Positions 1 through 9,172 of a DNA stretch of 64,000 nt are shown here, piece by piece; the first letter of the stretch is position 1, and each line of letters opens with the position of its first letter. Under the pieces are notes generated by a model. It was not told where the DNA came from and did not search any database. It worked only from the letters and a program-made list of their open reading frames with translations. A program made the translations under genes and the position numbers. Origin of the DNA: CAVQBP01 sp963723205 (GTDB taxonomy: Bacteria > Bacteroidota > Ignavibacteria > Ignavibacteriales > Ignavibacteriaceae); assembly GCA_963723205.1 (NCBI GenBank), contig CAVRQC010000047.1, forward strand, positions 248,001 through 312,000, given 5' to 3'.

Positions 1-1
1 T

Positions 2-922
2 CAAAGATCAGTAAGAGGCAGAAAGCCGGAATCTTTGTACAAACCTGCATCATATATATTAGAGAGCGCGGGAAAACGTCTAAGGCCGCTTCTTGTATTA
101 TTATCAGCCAAAGCGGTCAACGGAAAATTTTCTCAGGCTTACAATGCTGCTGTTGCTGTGGAGCTGCTTCATAATTTTACTCTTGTTCATGATGATATAA
201 TGGATAATGCGGATAAACGTAGGAACAGGCTGACTTTGCATAAAAAGTATGATACCAGCACCGCTATTTTAGTCGGTGATGGTTTACTTTCCGTTGCTTA
301 TGAATATTTATTGAAAGACTGTAATGGAAACACAAAAGCTGTTCTGTCTGCCTTTACAAAAGGCCTTCTGGAAGTTTGTAATGGTCAGAGTATTGATAAA
401 ATTTTTGAGACTACGAACAATGTTTCCATTTCCGATTATATTGACATGATTAAAAAGAAAACAGCTTCTCTTTTTGAAACTTGCTGTAAAATAGGCGGAT
501 TGCTTGGAAATGGAAACGATAAGGAAGTGAAGGCCCTTTCAAACTATGGTAAAAACTTAGGTATAGCTTTCCAGATTCAGGATGATCTTCTAGATATTAT
601 TGGAGATGAAAAAAAACTTGGTAAAACAATTGGCGGTGACCTCGTTGAAGGAAAAAAAACATACCTTTTTATTAAAGCATTGGAAAAAGCAAAAGAGAAA
701 GAAAGAAAATTTTTATTTAAATTAGTAAAGAATAAAGGGATAAATAAAGAGCAAATCCCGGCATTTAAAGAAATTTATGTGAAACTTGGAATTCTTGAAG
801 AAGCAAAAAATGATATCAAAAATTATTCTGTTAAGGCTTTAAATTCATTAAAAATATTTAAGGATGAAGACAGACAGATTTTTCGATGGCTTACGGATTC
901 CCTTATCAGTCGAAACAAATAA
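2..922 (+). CDS. polyprenyl (isoprenoid) diphosphate synthase, 5' end cut off
   Basis: This is a trans-isoprenyl diphosphate synthase that condenses isopentenyl diphosphate with an allylic primer in the cytoplasm, feeding quinone, carotenoid or undecaprenyl-type lipids. The frame is open to the window edge and reads VRGRKPESLY before the first internal TTG at 35, which is typical family sequence, so the true start lies upstream and TTG 35 is not the start. GKRLRP, the first Asp-rich motif DDIMD (about residue 64 of the visible part) and the second, DDLLD (about 194), are intact. A Phe five residues before the first motif hints at a short-chain product, but chain length cannot be settled. The stop overlaps the ptsH start (TAATG). 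Confidence 0.9.
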   Translation, partial: QRSVRGRKPESLYKPASYILESAGKRLRPLLVLLSAKAVNGKFSQAYNAAVAVELLHNFTLVHDDIMDNADKRRNRLTLHKKYDTSTAILVGDGLLSVAYEYLLKDCNGNTKAVLSAFTKGLLEVCNGQSIDKIFETTNNVSISDYIDMIKKKTASLFETCCKIGGLLGNGNDKEVKALSNYGKNLGIAFQIQDDLLDIIGDEKKLGKTIGGDLVEGKKTYLFIKALEKAKEKERKFLFKLVKNKGINKEQIPAFKEIYVKLGILEEAKNDIKNYSVKALNSLKIFKDEDRQIFRWLTDSLISRNK

Positions 923-1188
923 TGATCGAAAAGACTGTAACAATTAAAAATAAAGCCGGGATGCATACAAGGCCTGCTGCAACTATTGTTAAAATGGCAG
1001 CAAAATATAAATGCGATTTTTTTATTCAAAAAGATGATTTACACATTAATGGAAAGAGCATTATTGGAGTTATGACTCTCGCTGCAGAGATGGGATCGAA
1101 TGTTACACTGACTTTTGATGGTGAAGATGAAGAAGGAGCCTCCAATGAAATAATAGATTATTTTAATAGAGGATTTGACGAACTATGA
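922..1188 (+). CDS. ptsH: phosphocarrier protein HPr
   Basis: HPr is the small phosphocarrier of the phosphoenolpyruvate phosphotransferase relay. Starting at ATG 922, which overlaps the preceding stop as TAATG, gives an 88-residue protein of normal HPr size. The phospho-accepting His falls exactly at position 15 in GMHTRPA, and the regulatory serine falls at position 46 in NGKSIIGV. An in-frame start at 886 exists but would add 12 residues inside the preceding gene. The stop overlaps the ptsI start (ATGA), so the two are translationally coupled. No enzyme II gene is visible in the window, so sugar transport by this relay is not shown; regulation is the alternative role. Confidence 0.93.
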   Translation: MIEKTVTIKNKAGMHTRPAATIVKMAAKYKCDFFIQKDDLHINGKSIIGVMTLAAEMGSNVTLTFDGEDEEGASNEIIDYFNRGFDEL

Positions 1189-2951
1189 AAAGTTTTCATA
1201 AAATATTTAATGAAGCTGAGAACAAAATTGCCGGAGTAGCTGCTGCTCCGGGTATTATAATAGCAAATGCATATTTATATCTTAAGGATAAGCTTGAAAT
1301 AAACCATAGTATAGTTACTGACATAGATGAAGCCATAATGAATTTTGAGGAATCTTTGGCTAAATCTCAAAAAGAACTTGCAAAGATCTTAGCCCTGGCA
1401 AAAGAGAAAATGAATGATACCAGGATTGCAATATTCGAAGCCCAGGTAATGGTTCTTGATGACCCGGTTTTAATCGATAAAATAAAAGAAAGAATAGTTA
1501 AAGAAAAAAAACAACCTGAATTTATTGTAAATAATGAAATATCTAAATACCAGGAAATAATGCTCAGCTCTGAAGAAACTTACCTGAAAGAAAGAGCACA
1601 TGATATTGAAGATATTAAAAACAGGATAATTCGAAACCTGCAGAAAAAAAGATGGGAATCAAAAATTCCTCATGATGCAGTAGTAGTTAGCGATTCCTTA
1701 ACTCCTGCAGATACAATCTTGTTTACCCGCAGCCATGTTCAGGCCTTTATAACAGACCATGGCGGTTTGACCTCTCATGCCGCAATCATTTCCCGTTCTT
1801 TGAATATCCCTGCAGTAGTAGGAACTCACAACGCTACACAGAAAATAAAAGATGGGGATGTTTTAATAGTTGACGGCTTCCATGGTTATATAATCATAAA
1901 TCCTAATGAAGAAGAAATCGAATTCTTTAAAAACAAACATGAGAGGTTAATTGAACTACAAAAAGGACTCGAGGAGTTTGTTGATAAACCGGCTAAAACA
2001 AAAGACGGCAAAGAAATCCATTTAATGGCAAACGTCGATGTTACAGGTGAAATTGATTTGGTGGTTAGTTCAGGTGCAAAAGGAATCGGACTTTATAGAA
2101 CCGAACAGTTCATTGATGAACTCGGAGAAATTCCGAATGAAGATGAACAGGTAAGAATATATACAAACTTATCTTCTCGAATTTACCCTGAAATATTTAC
2201 TATTCGTGCATTTGATATTGGCGGAGATAAATTTAAGCTTTTTGACTATGATGAACCAAATCCGTTTTTAGGTTTAAGAGGGATCCGGTTCTTACTTGAA
2301 AATCAACCTATGTTTAAAACTCAGATTAGAGCCGTGTTACGTGCAAGCCATAATAAAAATATAAGATTTATGCTGCCGATGGTATCTACAATTGCTGAAG
2401 TAAGAAGGACTAAAGAACTGATTGAAGAATGTAAAAGAGAATTAAAAAGAGAAAAAATCTCTTTTGATAAAAACTTAAAAGTCGGTATTATGGTTGAAGT
2501 TCCTTCAGCTGCGGTTCTTGCAGGTGAGTTTGCCAGGGAAGTCGACTTTTTAAGTATAGGTACAAACGATTTAATCCAATACCTGATGGCTGTTGATAGG
2601 GGGAATGACCTTGTTGCGGATTTATACCAGGAATTTAATCCCGCTGTTGTAAAGACTCTTAGCTTTATTATTGATGAGGGGAAAAAAGCAGGAATAGAAG
2701 TCAGCATGTGTGGTGAAATGGCTGCTGATACTCTGGCAATTCCATTATTAATAGGATTAGGCCTTGAATCGCTTAGTATTGCACCTACAACAATCTTATA
2801 TGCCAAAAGAATTATCCGGTATATTTCCTACGAAAGTGCTAAAAAAATGGCCCAGGATTGTCTGTCCTGTCATTATGAATATCAGGTAACAGAAAGATTG
2901 GAAAAATTTTTCGAGGAGAATCAGATTACCAGGACAAGAAATATTATTTAA
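1185..2951 (+). CDS. ptsI: PTS enzyme I (phosphoenolpyruvate-protein phosphotransferase)
   Basis: Enzyme I takes phosphate from phosphoenolpyruvate and passes it to HPr. The 588-residue length is normal. The N-terminal HPr-binding domain is followed by the swivelling domain with active His198 in GGLTSHAAI, then the PEP-binding TIM barrel with GLYRTEQF and the Cys509 motif SMCGEMAAD. It overlaps ptsH by four bases (ATGA). The C-terminal tail contains CLSCH, an unusual cysteine pair with a histidine that I cannot interpret. Function is confident; the downstream target of the relay is unknown because no EII component is in view. Confidence 0.95.
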   Translation: MKSFHKIFNEAENKIAGVAAAPGIIIANAYLYLKDKLEINHSIVTDIDEAIMNFEESLAKSQKELAKILALAKEKMNDTRIAIFEAQVMVLDDPVLIDKIKERIVKEKKQPEFIVNNEISKYQEIMLSSEETYLKERAHDIEDIKNRIIRNLQKKRWESKIPHDAVVVSDSLTPADTILFTRSHVQAFITDHGGLTSHAAIISRSLNIPAVVGTHNATQKIKDGDVLIVDGFHGYIIINPNEEEIEFFKNKHERLIELQKGLEEFVDKPAKTKDGKEIHLMANVDVTGEIDLVVSSGAKGIGLYRTEQFIDELGEIPNEDEQVRIYTNLSSRIYPEIFTIRAFDIGGDKFKLFDYDEPNPFLGLRGIRFLLENQPMFKTQIRAVLRASHNKNIRFMLPMVSTIAEVRRTKELIEECKRELKREKISFDKNLKVGIMVEVPSAAVLAGEFAREVDFLSIGTNDLIQYLMAVDRGNDLVADLYQEFNPAVVKTLSFIIDEGKKAGIEVSMCGEMAADTLAIPLLIGLGLESLSIAPTTILYAKRIIRYISYESAKKMAQDCLSCHYEYQVTERLEKFFEENQITRTRNII

Positions 2952-3067
2952 TTTCAAACTCTAAATACTCAATATTAAGTAATCAATACTAGTAATAAGA
3001 GGGATATTTATATATTGCCGGTTATAAACTTTTTTATAAATTCCCTTAGAAAATTTAAGGTTAATTT

Positions 3068-5890
3068 TTGTTCAGGCATTTCTTTATAATTTTGATTCTC
3101 TTTACCCAGACTGCTTTCGGACAATTATACTTTTTCGGCAGAAATAAAGTGCAGTATAATAAATTTAACTGGGAGATTTTAAAAACCACTCACTTCAATA
3201 TCTATTATTATGGAGAAGATAAAGAGATTGCTGAAATAGGTGCTAATTATGCTGAAGAAATGTTCAGTGAATTAAAAATAAAATTGAATGAAATAGTAAC
3301 CCGCCGGATTCCATTAATATTTTATAATACTCATCTCCAGTTCCAGGAGACTAATACTATTCCCGGCTTTATTTCGGAAGGTGTTGGAGGTTTTTTTGAG
3401 TTTACCAAAGGCCGGGTAGTTATTCCTTATACAGGTTCACTTGAAGACTTCCGGCATGTTATCAGACATGAACTCGTTCATGTTTTTATGGCTAGTAAAT
3501 TATTTCGTGAACTGCGTGATCACAGGATCTCAACCAATAAGTCTCCACCTCTGTGGTTTACTGAGGGATTAGCGGAATATCTTTCTACAAAACCTGATGC
3601 TCAAGCTGAAATGGTTTTAAGAGATGCTGTAATAAGTGGCTATTTCTATAATCTTGAAAATATTTCAAAAATCTACGGTACTTTCTTAATGTACAAAGAG
3701 GGGCAGAATTTCCTGGAATTCATCGAAAAAAAATATGGAAAAGAGATCGTTCCGTTAATTTTGGATAACTTCTGGATGTATTCAAAATTCAGCATGCTGC
3801 TTGAGTATACACTTGGCAAATCTATTAAAGAAATTGATTCTGAATGGGAGTTCTATCTGAAGAAAAAATATTTCCCGCTTATGGCTAATTTTTCTCCCAT
3901 AGGAAATGCTACAAGACAATTAACTGATTTTGGTTATAACTTTTCCCCTGTTCATTTCAAAGTTGATGGAAAAGATTTTATTTATTTCGTTGCCAACAGG
4001 AATGGATATTCTTCTCTTTATAGGTTGGAATTAAAAAAAGAATATGAACAGGATGAAAAGCCGCGGCCGGAACTTGTCCTTCGGGGAGAGAAAACAGAGG
4101 AACTGGAATCTTTTCATTTATTTCAATCTTCTATTGATATATCTAAGAACGGAATAGTTGGTTTCGTTACTAAATCAGGTGGAACCGATGTAATTCATCT
4201 ATTCTCAACTAAATATGATAAAATAATAAAAGATATTCGAAGGGATAATTTAATAACTATATCCTCTCCCAAATTTTCACATGATGGAAATAAAATTACG
4301 TTTCAGGCGGTGGATAACAAAGGTTTTAGTGATATTTATTTGTATAATATTCCGGCTGATTCGTTAATAAGATTAACCAATGATTATTACGATGATCAAA
4401 ATCCTTCTTTTGGTATTACTGATGACCAGGTTATTTTTTCTTCCGATAGAACTGCAGGTAAATATCAAAAAAAATATAACTTGTTTTCATTTGATCTTGA
4501 TAATCATCAGATAAACTATGTTACATATCTGGATGCAAATTGTTTTTCTCCACGTCTTTCTCCTGATGGTAAAATTCTATTGTTCGTTTCAGATTATGAC
4601 GGAGTCCGGAATATTTATAAAACAAAAATCGATGACGGCGGTTTTTCCAGAAATATTGAAAGAGTTACCAGCTTCATAACAAGTGCTTTTGATCCTGATT
4701 TTATAAATGATACAACAATTATCTTTTCCGGTTTTGAAAAATTTCTATTTAATCTTTACAGTGTAAGTATAAATCCTTCAATCGATTCTTCTTCCAATAA
4801 TAAAATTACAATGAAACTGGATTCATCTGCCGGTCGCTGGACAGCAAAGAAATATGTATCTTCTTCAAAAAAAGAAAAACTTGAATATAAAAGACAATAC
4901 ACTCTCGATTATGCTGCTGGACAGGTTTCAACGGCATTCGATCCTATATACGGTACAAGAGGAGGTGCGGTCTTTGTCTTAAGCGATTTGTTCGGTGATG
5001 ATAATTATTTTTTGTATTTATACAATACCGCTGAAGTTCAGAGTGAAATTCTAAAAAGTTTTAATGTATCAATTTCAAAATTTGATCTAAGTAAAAGATC
5101 AAATTACGGGTTCGGTGTTTTTAATTTTAGCGGCAGGCGGTACGATATTACTCAATCAGATGAATATTTTTATGAAAGAAGCTTCGGAGGATTTTTCCTT
5201 CTGGATTATCCCATTTCAAAATTCAAACGATATGAGGCTTCAGTAACAGTAGCCAATTCAGATAAAAGTGAACTTTCGGGTATAATTGAAAGGAAAGCGC
5301 TTCTGGTAAGCAATACGATTTCATATGTTATGGATAATTCGTTGTGGGGACCTACCGGCCCTCTGGACGGAACCAGGGCAAGGTTATTGCTCGGCTATAC
5401 AGGAGATGTAAAATACAGCAATGTAAACTATTTCACTGTAATTGCTGATTATCGCCATTATTTCCGGCTTGGATTCAGAACTGCATTAGCTTTCCGGGGC
5501 GCATTATTTTATAATGAAGGTAAAGAAGCCCGTAGATATTTTATGGGAGGAAGCTGGGATTTAAGAGGTTGGAACAGGTTCTCAATCCGTGGTGAAAAAA
5601 TGTGGATCTCTTCGGTTGAATTCAGATTCCCGCTTATTGATGAATTCCGGGTTAAATTTCCTTTTCTTGGTTTAAGCTTATTTGGTATAAGAGGAGCGGC
5701 GTATTTTGATGCCGGTAGTGCATGGGATACTCACTATACAAAAACTCTGGGCAGCATCGGTGCAGGGCTTCGTTTTAATCTTTTAGGGGTAATTGTTCTA
5801 AGGTATGATATGGGCAAAAAAATAGAAGATAATTTTTCACATTTACAGCCTAAATTATTTTATCAATTCTTTTTTGGGTGGGATTTTTAA
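3068..5890 (+). CDS. exported metalloprotease-like / TolB-propeller / Omp85-barrel protein
   Basis: This 940-residue envelope protein combines three parts. A signal peptide (about residues 1-19) is followed by a gluzincin-type domain with HELVH at 134-138 and WFTEGLAEYL at 163-172, matching the HExxH plus downstream Glu pattern of MA-clan (DUF4157/peptidase-MA-like) zinc peptidases. Residues about 270-580 carry PD40/TolB-like propeller repeats (for example FSHDGNKITF and LSPDGKILLF). Residues about 610-940 resemble an Omp85/D15 surface-antigen barrel with GGSWDLRGWNRF, like the conserved VRGY loop. TTG 3068 is the only possible start because a stop codon lies directly upstream in frame. Its stop overlaps the next ATG (TAATG). 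Proteolytic activity is inferred from motifs only. Confidence 0.82.
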   Translation: MFRHFFIILILFTQTAFGQLYFFGRNKVQYNKFNWEILKTTHFNIYYYGEDKEIAEIGANYAEEMFSELKIKLNEIVTRRIPLIFYNTHLQFQETNTIPGFISEGVGGFFEFTKGRVVIPYTGSLEDFRHVIRHELVHVFMASKLFRELRDHRISTNKSPPLWFTEGLAEYLSTKPDAQAEMVLRDAVISGYFYNLENISKIYGTFLMYKEGQNFLEFIEKKYGKEIVPLILDNFWMYSKFSMLLEYTLGKSIKEIDSEWEFYLKKKYFPLMANFSPIGNATRQLTDFGYNFSPVHFKVDGKDFIYFVANRNGYSSLYRLELKKEYEQDEKPRPELVLRGEKTEELESFHLFQSSIDISKNGIVGFVTKSGGTDVIHLFSTKYDKIIKDIRRDNLITISSPKFSHDGNKITFQAVDNKGFSDIYLYNIPADSLIRLTNDYYDDQNPSFGITDDQVIFSSDRTAGKYQKKYNLFSFDLDNHQINYVTYLDANCFSPRLSPDGKILLFVSDYDGVRNIYKTKIDDGGFSRNIERVTSFITSAFDPDFINDTTIIFSGFEKFLFNLYSVSINPSIDSSSNNKITMKLDSSAGRWTAKKYVSSSKKEKLEYKRQYTLDYAAGQVSTAFDPIYGTRGGAVFVLSDLFGDDNYFLYLYNTAEVQSEILKSFNVSISKFDLSKRSNYGFGVFNFSGRRYDITQSDEYFYERSFGGFFLLDYPISKFKRYEASVTVANSDKSELSGIIERKALLVSNTISYVMDNSLWGPTGPLDGTRARLLLGYTGDVKYSNVNYFTVIADYRHYFRLGFRTALAFRGALFYNEGKEARRYFMGGSWDLRGWNRFSIRGEKMWISSVEFRFPLIDEFRVKFPFLGLSLFGIRGAAYFDAGSAWDTHYTKTLGSIGAGLRFNLLGVIVLRYDMGKKIEDNFSHLQPKLFYQFFFGWDF

Positions 5891-7020
5891 TGAGATATTA
5901 TCTTATTATTCTAACATTATTTATCCTTATATATGGATGTTCAGCATCGCTGATCAGAATAAAAACTGATCCCGGTCAGGAAACTTATGCGATGTTTGGA
6001 AGAACTCCTGAGAAGGATTTTTATACTTCAAAAAATATCGGTGATACTTTAATTAAAAAATGGGAAAATGATGTAAATGGGGGATTTGCTAATACTTCCG
6101 TAACAGTTTATGGAGGTTATGTCTTTGTAGGTGATCTTTCCGGCAGAATATTTTGTTTTAATGATACTACCGGCAAGGTAATGGGAAAATTAAAAAACAA
6201 AGGTGCTGTATTCTCTGCACCCATAATTGATAAAACAAATGTAATTTTTGCCGTTGTCTCGGAAAACAGTAATGAAACAAATTTAATATCTTATGATTTT
6301 GTTAAGGGTAAAGAAAATTATGATAAAGAAATTAAAGGTAAAGTTTTAACCGAGATAATTAAAAAGGACAGCAATATAATATTTAATTCTGAAGATGGAA
6401 AAGTCTTCAGATATTCTATTAAAGGTGAAAAGATTTGGGAATTAGAATCCGGTTCATTTACTCACAGTTCTCCTGCAATGGGTGATAACATTATAGTTTT
6501 TGGAAATGATAAAGGGGAATTATTAGCTGTTACTTATGATGATGGCAAACTAATATATAGAAAAAAAATCGGTGGTCCTTTCTTCTGCGGAGCAACTATC
6601 CGGAATGGAATAGCATTTATAGGGAATGATAATGATAAATTATATGCAATTGATATTAAATCGGGAAATGTAAAATGGAAATTTGATACGCATGCCATAA
6701 TAAAGATGACTCCTGCAATAAAAGATAATTTTATCATTGTCGGAAATTTAAACGGAGATCTTTTTGCGATAAATAAATCCAGCGGTAAACAAATTTGGGC
6801 AACCGAAACCGGTGGTTTGTTTGATGCAACTCCTTTAATAACAGAAAACTCTATTGTTCAACCCGATTTGAATAAGAAATTTTATTTAATTGATCTCAAT
6901 ACCGGAAAAATATCGAATACATATTCTCTTGATGGCAGGGTTAAGTTAACTCCTGTTATTGCTGACAGTACTTTATTCATAGGTTATGAAAATGGGAATA
7001 TATGTGCATATAAATTTTAA
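5890..7020 (+). CDS. PQQ-type beta-propeller lipoprotein
   Basis: A 376-residue exported protein of PQQ/BamB-like propeller repeats. The N-terminus is a hydrophobic signal ending in LIYGC, a lipobox-like site, so it is probably lipid-anchored. Repeats of the form GDLSGRIFCFNDTTGKVMG and GNDNDKLYAIDIKSGNVKW recur at about 40-residue intervals, as in BamB and quinoprotein propellers. I chose ATG 5890 rather than GTG 5878 because it overlaps the stop of the Omp85-like gene (TAATG) and begins directly with the signal peptide. Its placement beside an Omp85-like protein makes a BamB-like scaffold role attractive, but that is inference; it could equally be a generic propeller. Confidence 0.8.
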   Translation: MRYYLIILTLFILIYGCSASLIRIKTDPGQETYAMFGRTPEKDFYTSKNIGDTLIKKWENDVNGGFANTSVTVYGGYVFVGDLSGRIFCFNDTTGKVMGKLKNKGAVFSAPIIDKTNVIFAVVSENSNETNLISYDFVKGKENYDKEIKGKVLTEIIKKDSNIIFNSEDGKVFRYSIKGEKIWELESGSFTHSSPAMGDNIIVFGNDKGELLAVTYDDGKLIYRKKIGGPFFCGATIRNGIAFIGNDNDKLYAIDIKSGNVKWKFDTHAIIKMTPAIKDNFIIVGNLNGDLFAINKSSGKQIWATETGGLFDATPLITENSIVQPDLNKKFYLIDLNTGKISNTYSLDGRVKLTPVIADSTLFIGYENGNICAYKF

Positions 7021-7738
7021 TTCGAAAATATTTTTACTCCTGGTTTTCAGTATTATTTTTTTCCCTGAAATTTTTCCGCAGGATTGTAACGCAAAGCTGA
7101 TAGTAAAAACAGATGAAGAAAAATCTATTATAAAATTGAATAATAAATTTTTAGGTTACGGGAATGTTGAAACCCGGATAGATACTGGTAAATATATCCT
7201 CTCTGTTCATGAACCTTTTGATAAATGGGATTCAAAATATTTTTTAGATACTATAGATGTATCAAATTGTAATGATATTATACTGTCCTATAATTTTAAT
7301 TCTGCTGTATATCTAAAAACTAATCCGCAGGGTGTTCATGTATTTAGTAAAGATTTATTACTTGGAAATACTCCTTTATTTATTCCTTTAAAATATAACC
7401 AGCTTCAACTGTCCAAACCGGGATATCAAAGTAAAATAATCCAATTGAATCAATCAAGCAGTAATAATTTGATCAATTTAAAATATACCGGGGAGAATGT
7501 AACTAAGAGTTTTTATGAAAAAGATATATTTAAGATACTTGTAGGAACGATGGTTCTTCTCGGAGGAACTACAGCATACTTCAAATTAAAAGCGGATAAC
7601 CGTTATGATTCTTATCTGTCAACAGATCAGCAGGCATACCTGGATCAAACAAAAAAATTTGATACGATTAGCGGAATAACTATGACTGCACTTGAAATTA
7701 ATTTTGGTATCCTTATCTACTACTTTTTAACAGATTAA
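6992..7738 (+). CDS. PEGA-domain exported/membrane protein
   Basis: A protein of about 248 residues with an N-terminal signal or anchor segment (FLLLVFSIIFFPEIFP), a PEGA-like domain in the middle (VYLKTNPQGVHVFSKD, GNTPLFIPL, KPGYQSKII) and two probable membrane segments near the C-terminus (ILVGTMVLLGGTTAYF and the region ending GILIYYFLTD). PEGA domains are small beta-rich surface modules. It overlaps the preceding propeller gene in another frame; starts at ATG 6986 and ATG 6992 are both possible and GTG 7004 cannot be excluded. It ends the envelope operon begun at 3068. Function unknown. Confidence 0.72.
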   Translation: MGIYVHINFNSKIFLLLVFSIIFFPEIFPQDCNAKLIVKTDEEKSIIKLNNKFLGYGNVETRIDTGKYILSVHEPFDKWDSKYFLDTIDVSNCNDIILSYNFNSAVYLKTNPQGVHVFSKDLLLGNTPLFIPLKYNQLQLSKPGYQSKIIQLNQSSSNNLINLKYTGENVTKSFYEKDIFKILVGTMVLLGGTTAYFKLKADNRYDSYLSTDQQAYLDQTKKFDTISGITMTALEINFGILIYYFLTD

Positions 7739-7825
7739 TCCTTACTTTTGATTTTTGACTTTACATCATTTTCATCTTTCATTCATTAAATTTATTTTTA
7801 TTTTATTCAAAATAATTATTTACAA

Positions 7826-8680
7826 ATGTTAACGGTTCTCGAATCAATAAAGCGCTCTACAGATTATCTGCAAAAAAAAGGAATAGAATCTCCTCGCATA
7901 AATGCAGAGCTGCTGCTAGCTAATATCCTTAATTGTAAAAGATTGGATTTATACCTGAAATTTGATCAGCCTTTAAAAGAAGAAGAAATAAATCTTTACC
8001 GGGAATTTATCAAGAGACGAGGTCAATTCGAACCTTTGCAATATATAACAGGTTCTGTTGAGTTTTTCGGCTTAAAATTTAAAGTGAACAGGTCCGTTTT
8101 AATTCCAAGACCGGAAACAGAAATATTAGTTGAAATTATAATCGATTCAGCTGTAAAAGAAGAAAATATTGATATTCTTGATATCGGAACGGGAAGCGGG
8201 AACATTGCAATTTCCGTTGCAAAGAATTTACCTAATTCTGCAATTTATGCTATTGACAATAGTTCCGAAGCTTTGCTGGTCGCTAAAGAAAATGCAAAAC
8301 TGAATTCCGTGGAAAACAGGATCGATTTTATAAATGATAGTATTTTGAATGGTATGATTTATTCAATCAGGAAATATGATGTTATTGTTTCGAATCCTCC
8401 ATATATAGCATTAGAAGAGTTCCAAAATCTCCAGCCGGAACTAAAAGTATACGAACCGAGAACAGCTTTAACTGATGAAGGAGACGGCTTTTCATTTTTC
8501 AGGATCATTTCATCTAAAACTAAAAATATTTTAAAAGATAAAGGAAAATTGTTCTTTGAGGTCGGGAAAGATCAATATAAACAGGTCGAGAATATTTTAC
8601 TCGAAAATGATTTTCAAAATGTTACTGTTAAAAAAGATTATTTAAATATTGAACGCGTGGTTTACGGAGAATTGAATTGA
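7826..8680 (+). CDS. prmC: peptide chain release factor N5-glutamine methyltransferase
   Basis: PrmC (HemK) methylates the glutamine of the GGQ motif in release factors RF1 and RF2. The 284-residue length is normal. It has the N-terminal helical domain with the LQYITGSVEFFG region, the PRPETE signature, the SAM-binding motif DIGTGSGN at about residue 119 and the catalytic NPPYI at about 189. The downstream dtd start (TTG 8677) overlaps its stop, so the two are coupled. Confidence 0.95.
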   Translation: MLTVLESIKRSTDYLQKKGIESPRINAELLLANILNCKRLDLYLKFDQPLKEEEINLYREFIKRRGQFEPLQYITGSVEFFGLKFKVNRSVLIPRPETEILVEIIIDSAVKEENIDILDIGTGSGNIAISVAKNLPNSAIYAIDNSSEALLVAKENAKLNSVENRIDFINDSILNGMIYSIRKYDVIVSNPPYIALEEFQNLQPELKVYEPRTALTDEGDGFSFFRIISSKTKNILKDKGKLFFEVGKDQYKQVENILLENDFQNVTVKKDYLNIERVVYGELN

Positions 8681-9129
8681 GAGCAGTTGTACAAAGAGTT
8701 TTGAGAGGAGGTGTTGACATACCTTCCGAAAACTATAGCCAAAAGATTGGTAAAGGATTTGTAATTCTTCTGGGAATAAAAACCGGTGATGACGAAAATG
8801 ATGTAAATTTTGTTGCTGATAAATGCTGTAATCTTAGGATTATGGAAGATGAGGGTAGAAAGATGAATCTTTCATTGAAAGATGTTGAAGGGGAAATGTT
8901 AATCATTTCACAGTTTACATTGTATGGAGAAACCGCGAAAGGGAACAGGCCCAGCTTTATTGAAGCTGCCAGACCGGAAGAAGCCATCCCGTTATATGAT
9001 AAGTTTATCAATCGTGTCCAAAATAACTTGGGAAAAGAGAAAATTAAAACCGGAATTTTTGGTGCGATGATGAATGTTGAAATTATTAATGATGGTCCGG
9101 TGACGGTTATCGTGGAATCAAAGAAATAA
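8677..9129 (+). CDS. dtd: D-aminoacyl-tRNA deacylase
   Basis: Dtd removes D-amino acids and glycine from mischarged tRNAs in the cytoplasm. The 150-residue protein starts MRAVVQRVL, a hallmark of the family, and contains SQFTLYG (about 77-83, with the catalytic-site Thr) and NDGPVTV (about 135-141), the second conserved active-site motif. The start is TTG and overlaps the prmC stop by four bases. A hairpin repeat follows directly (9139-9166). Confidence 0.95.
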   Translation: MRAVVQRVLRGGVDIPSENYSQKIGKGFVILLGIKTGDDENDVNFVADKCCNLRIMEDEGRKMNLSLKDVEGEMLIISQFTLYGETAKGNRPSFIEAARPEEAIPLYDKFINRVQNNLGKEKIKTGIFGAMMNVEIINDGPVTVIVESKK

Positions 9130-9138
9130 ATGTGTTCT

Positions 9139-9166
9139 GTAAAGACGTTCGTCAGAACGTCTCTAC
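9139..9166. repeat. intergenic palindrome, possible terminator
   Basis: Arms gtaaagacgttc (9139-9150) and gaacgtctctac (9155-9166) pair with one mismatch around the loop gtca. The core agacgtt/aacgtct with flanking gta/tac resembles a dispersed palindrome I recall from many Bacteroidetes-lineage intergenic spaces. It lies ten bases after the dtd stop and could also end transcription. Confidence 0.6.
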
Positions 9167-9172
9167 AAAATT

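Noticed and set aside
2321..2806. 161-codon open frame on the minus strand inside ptsI
   Set aside because: It is the antisense shadow of a clearly coding, motif-complete gene.
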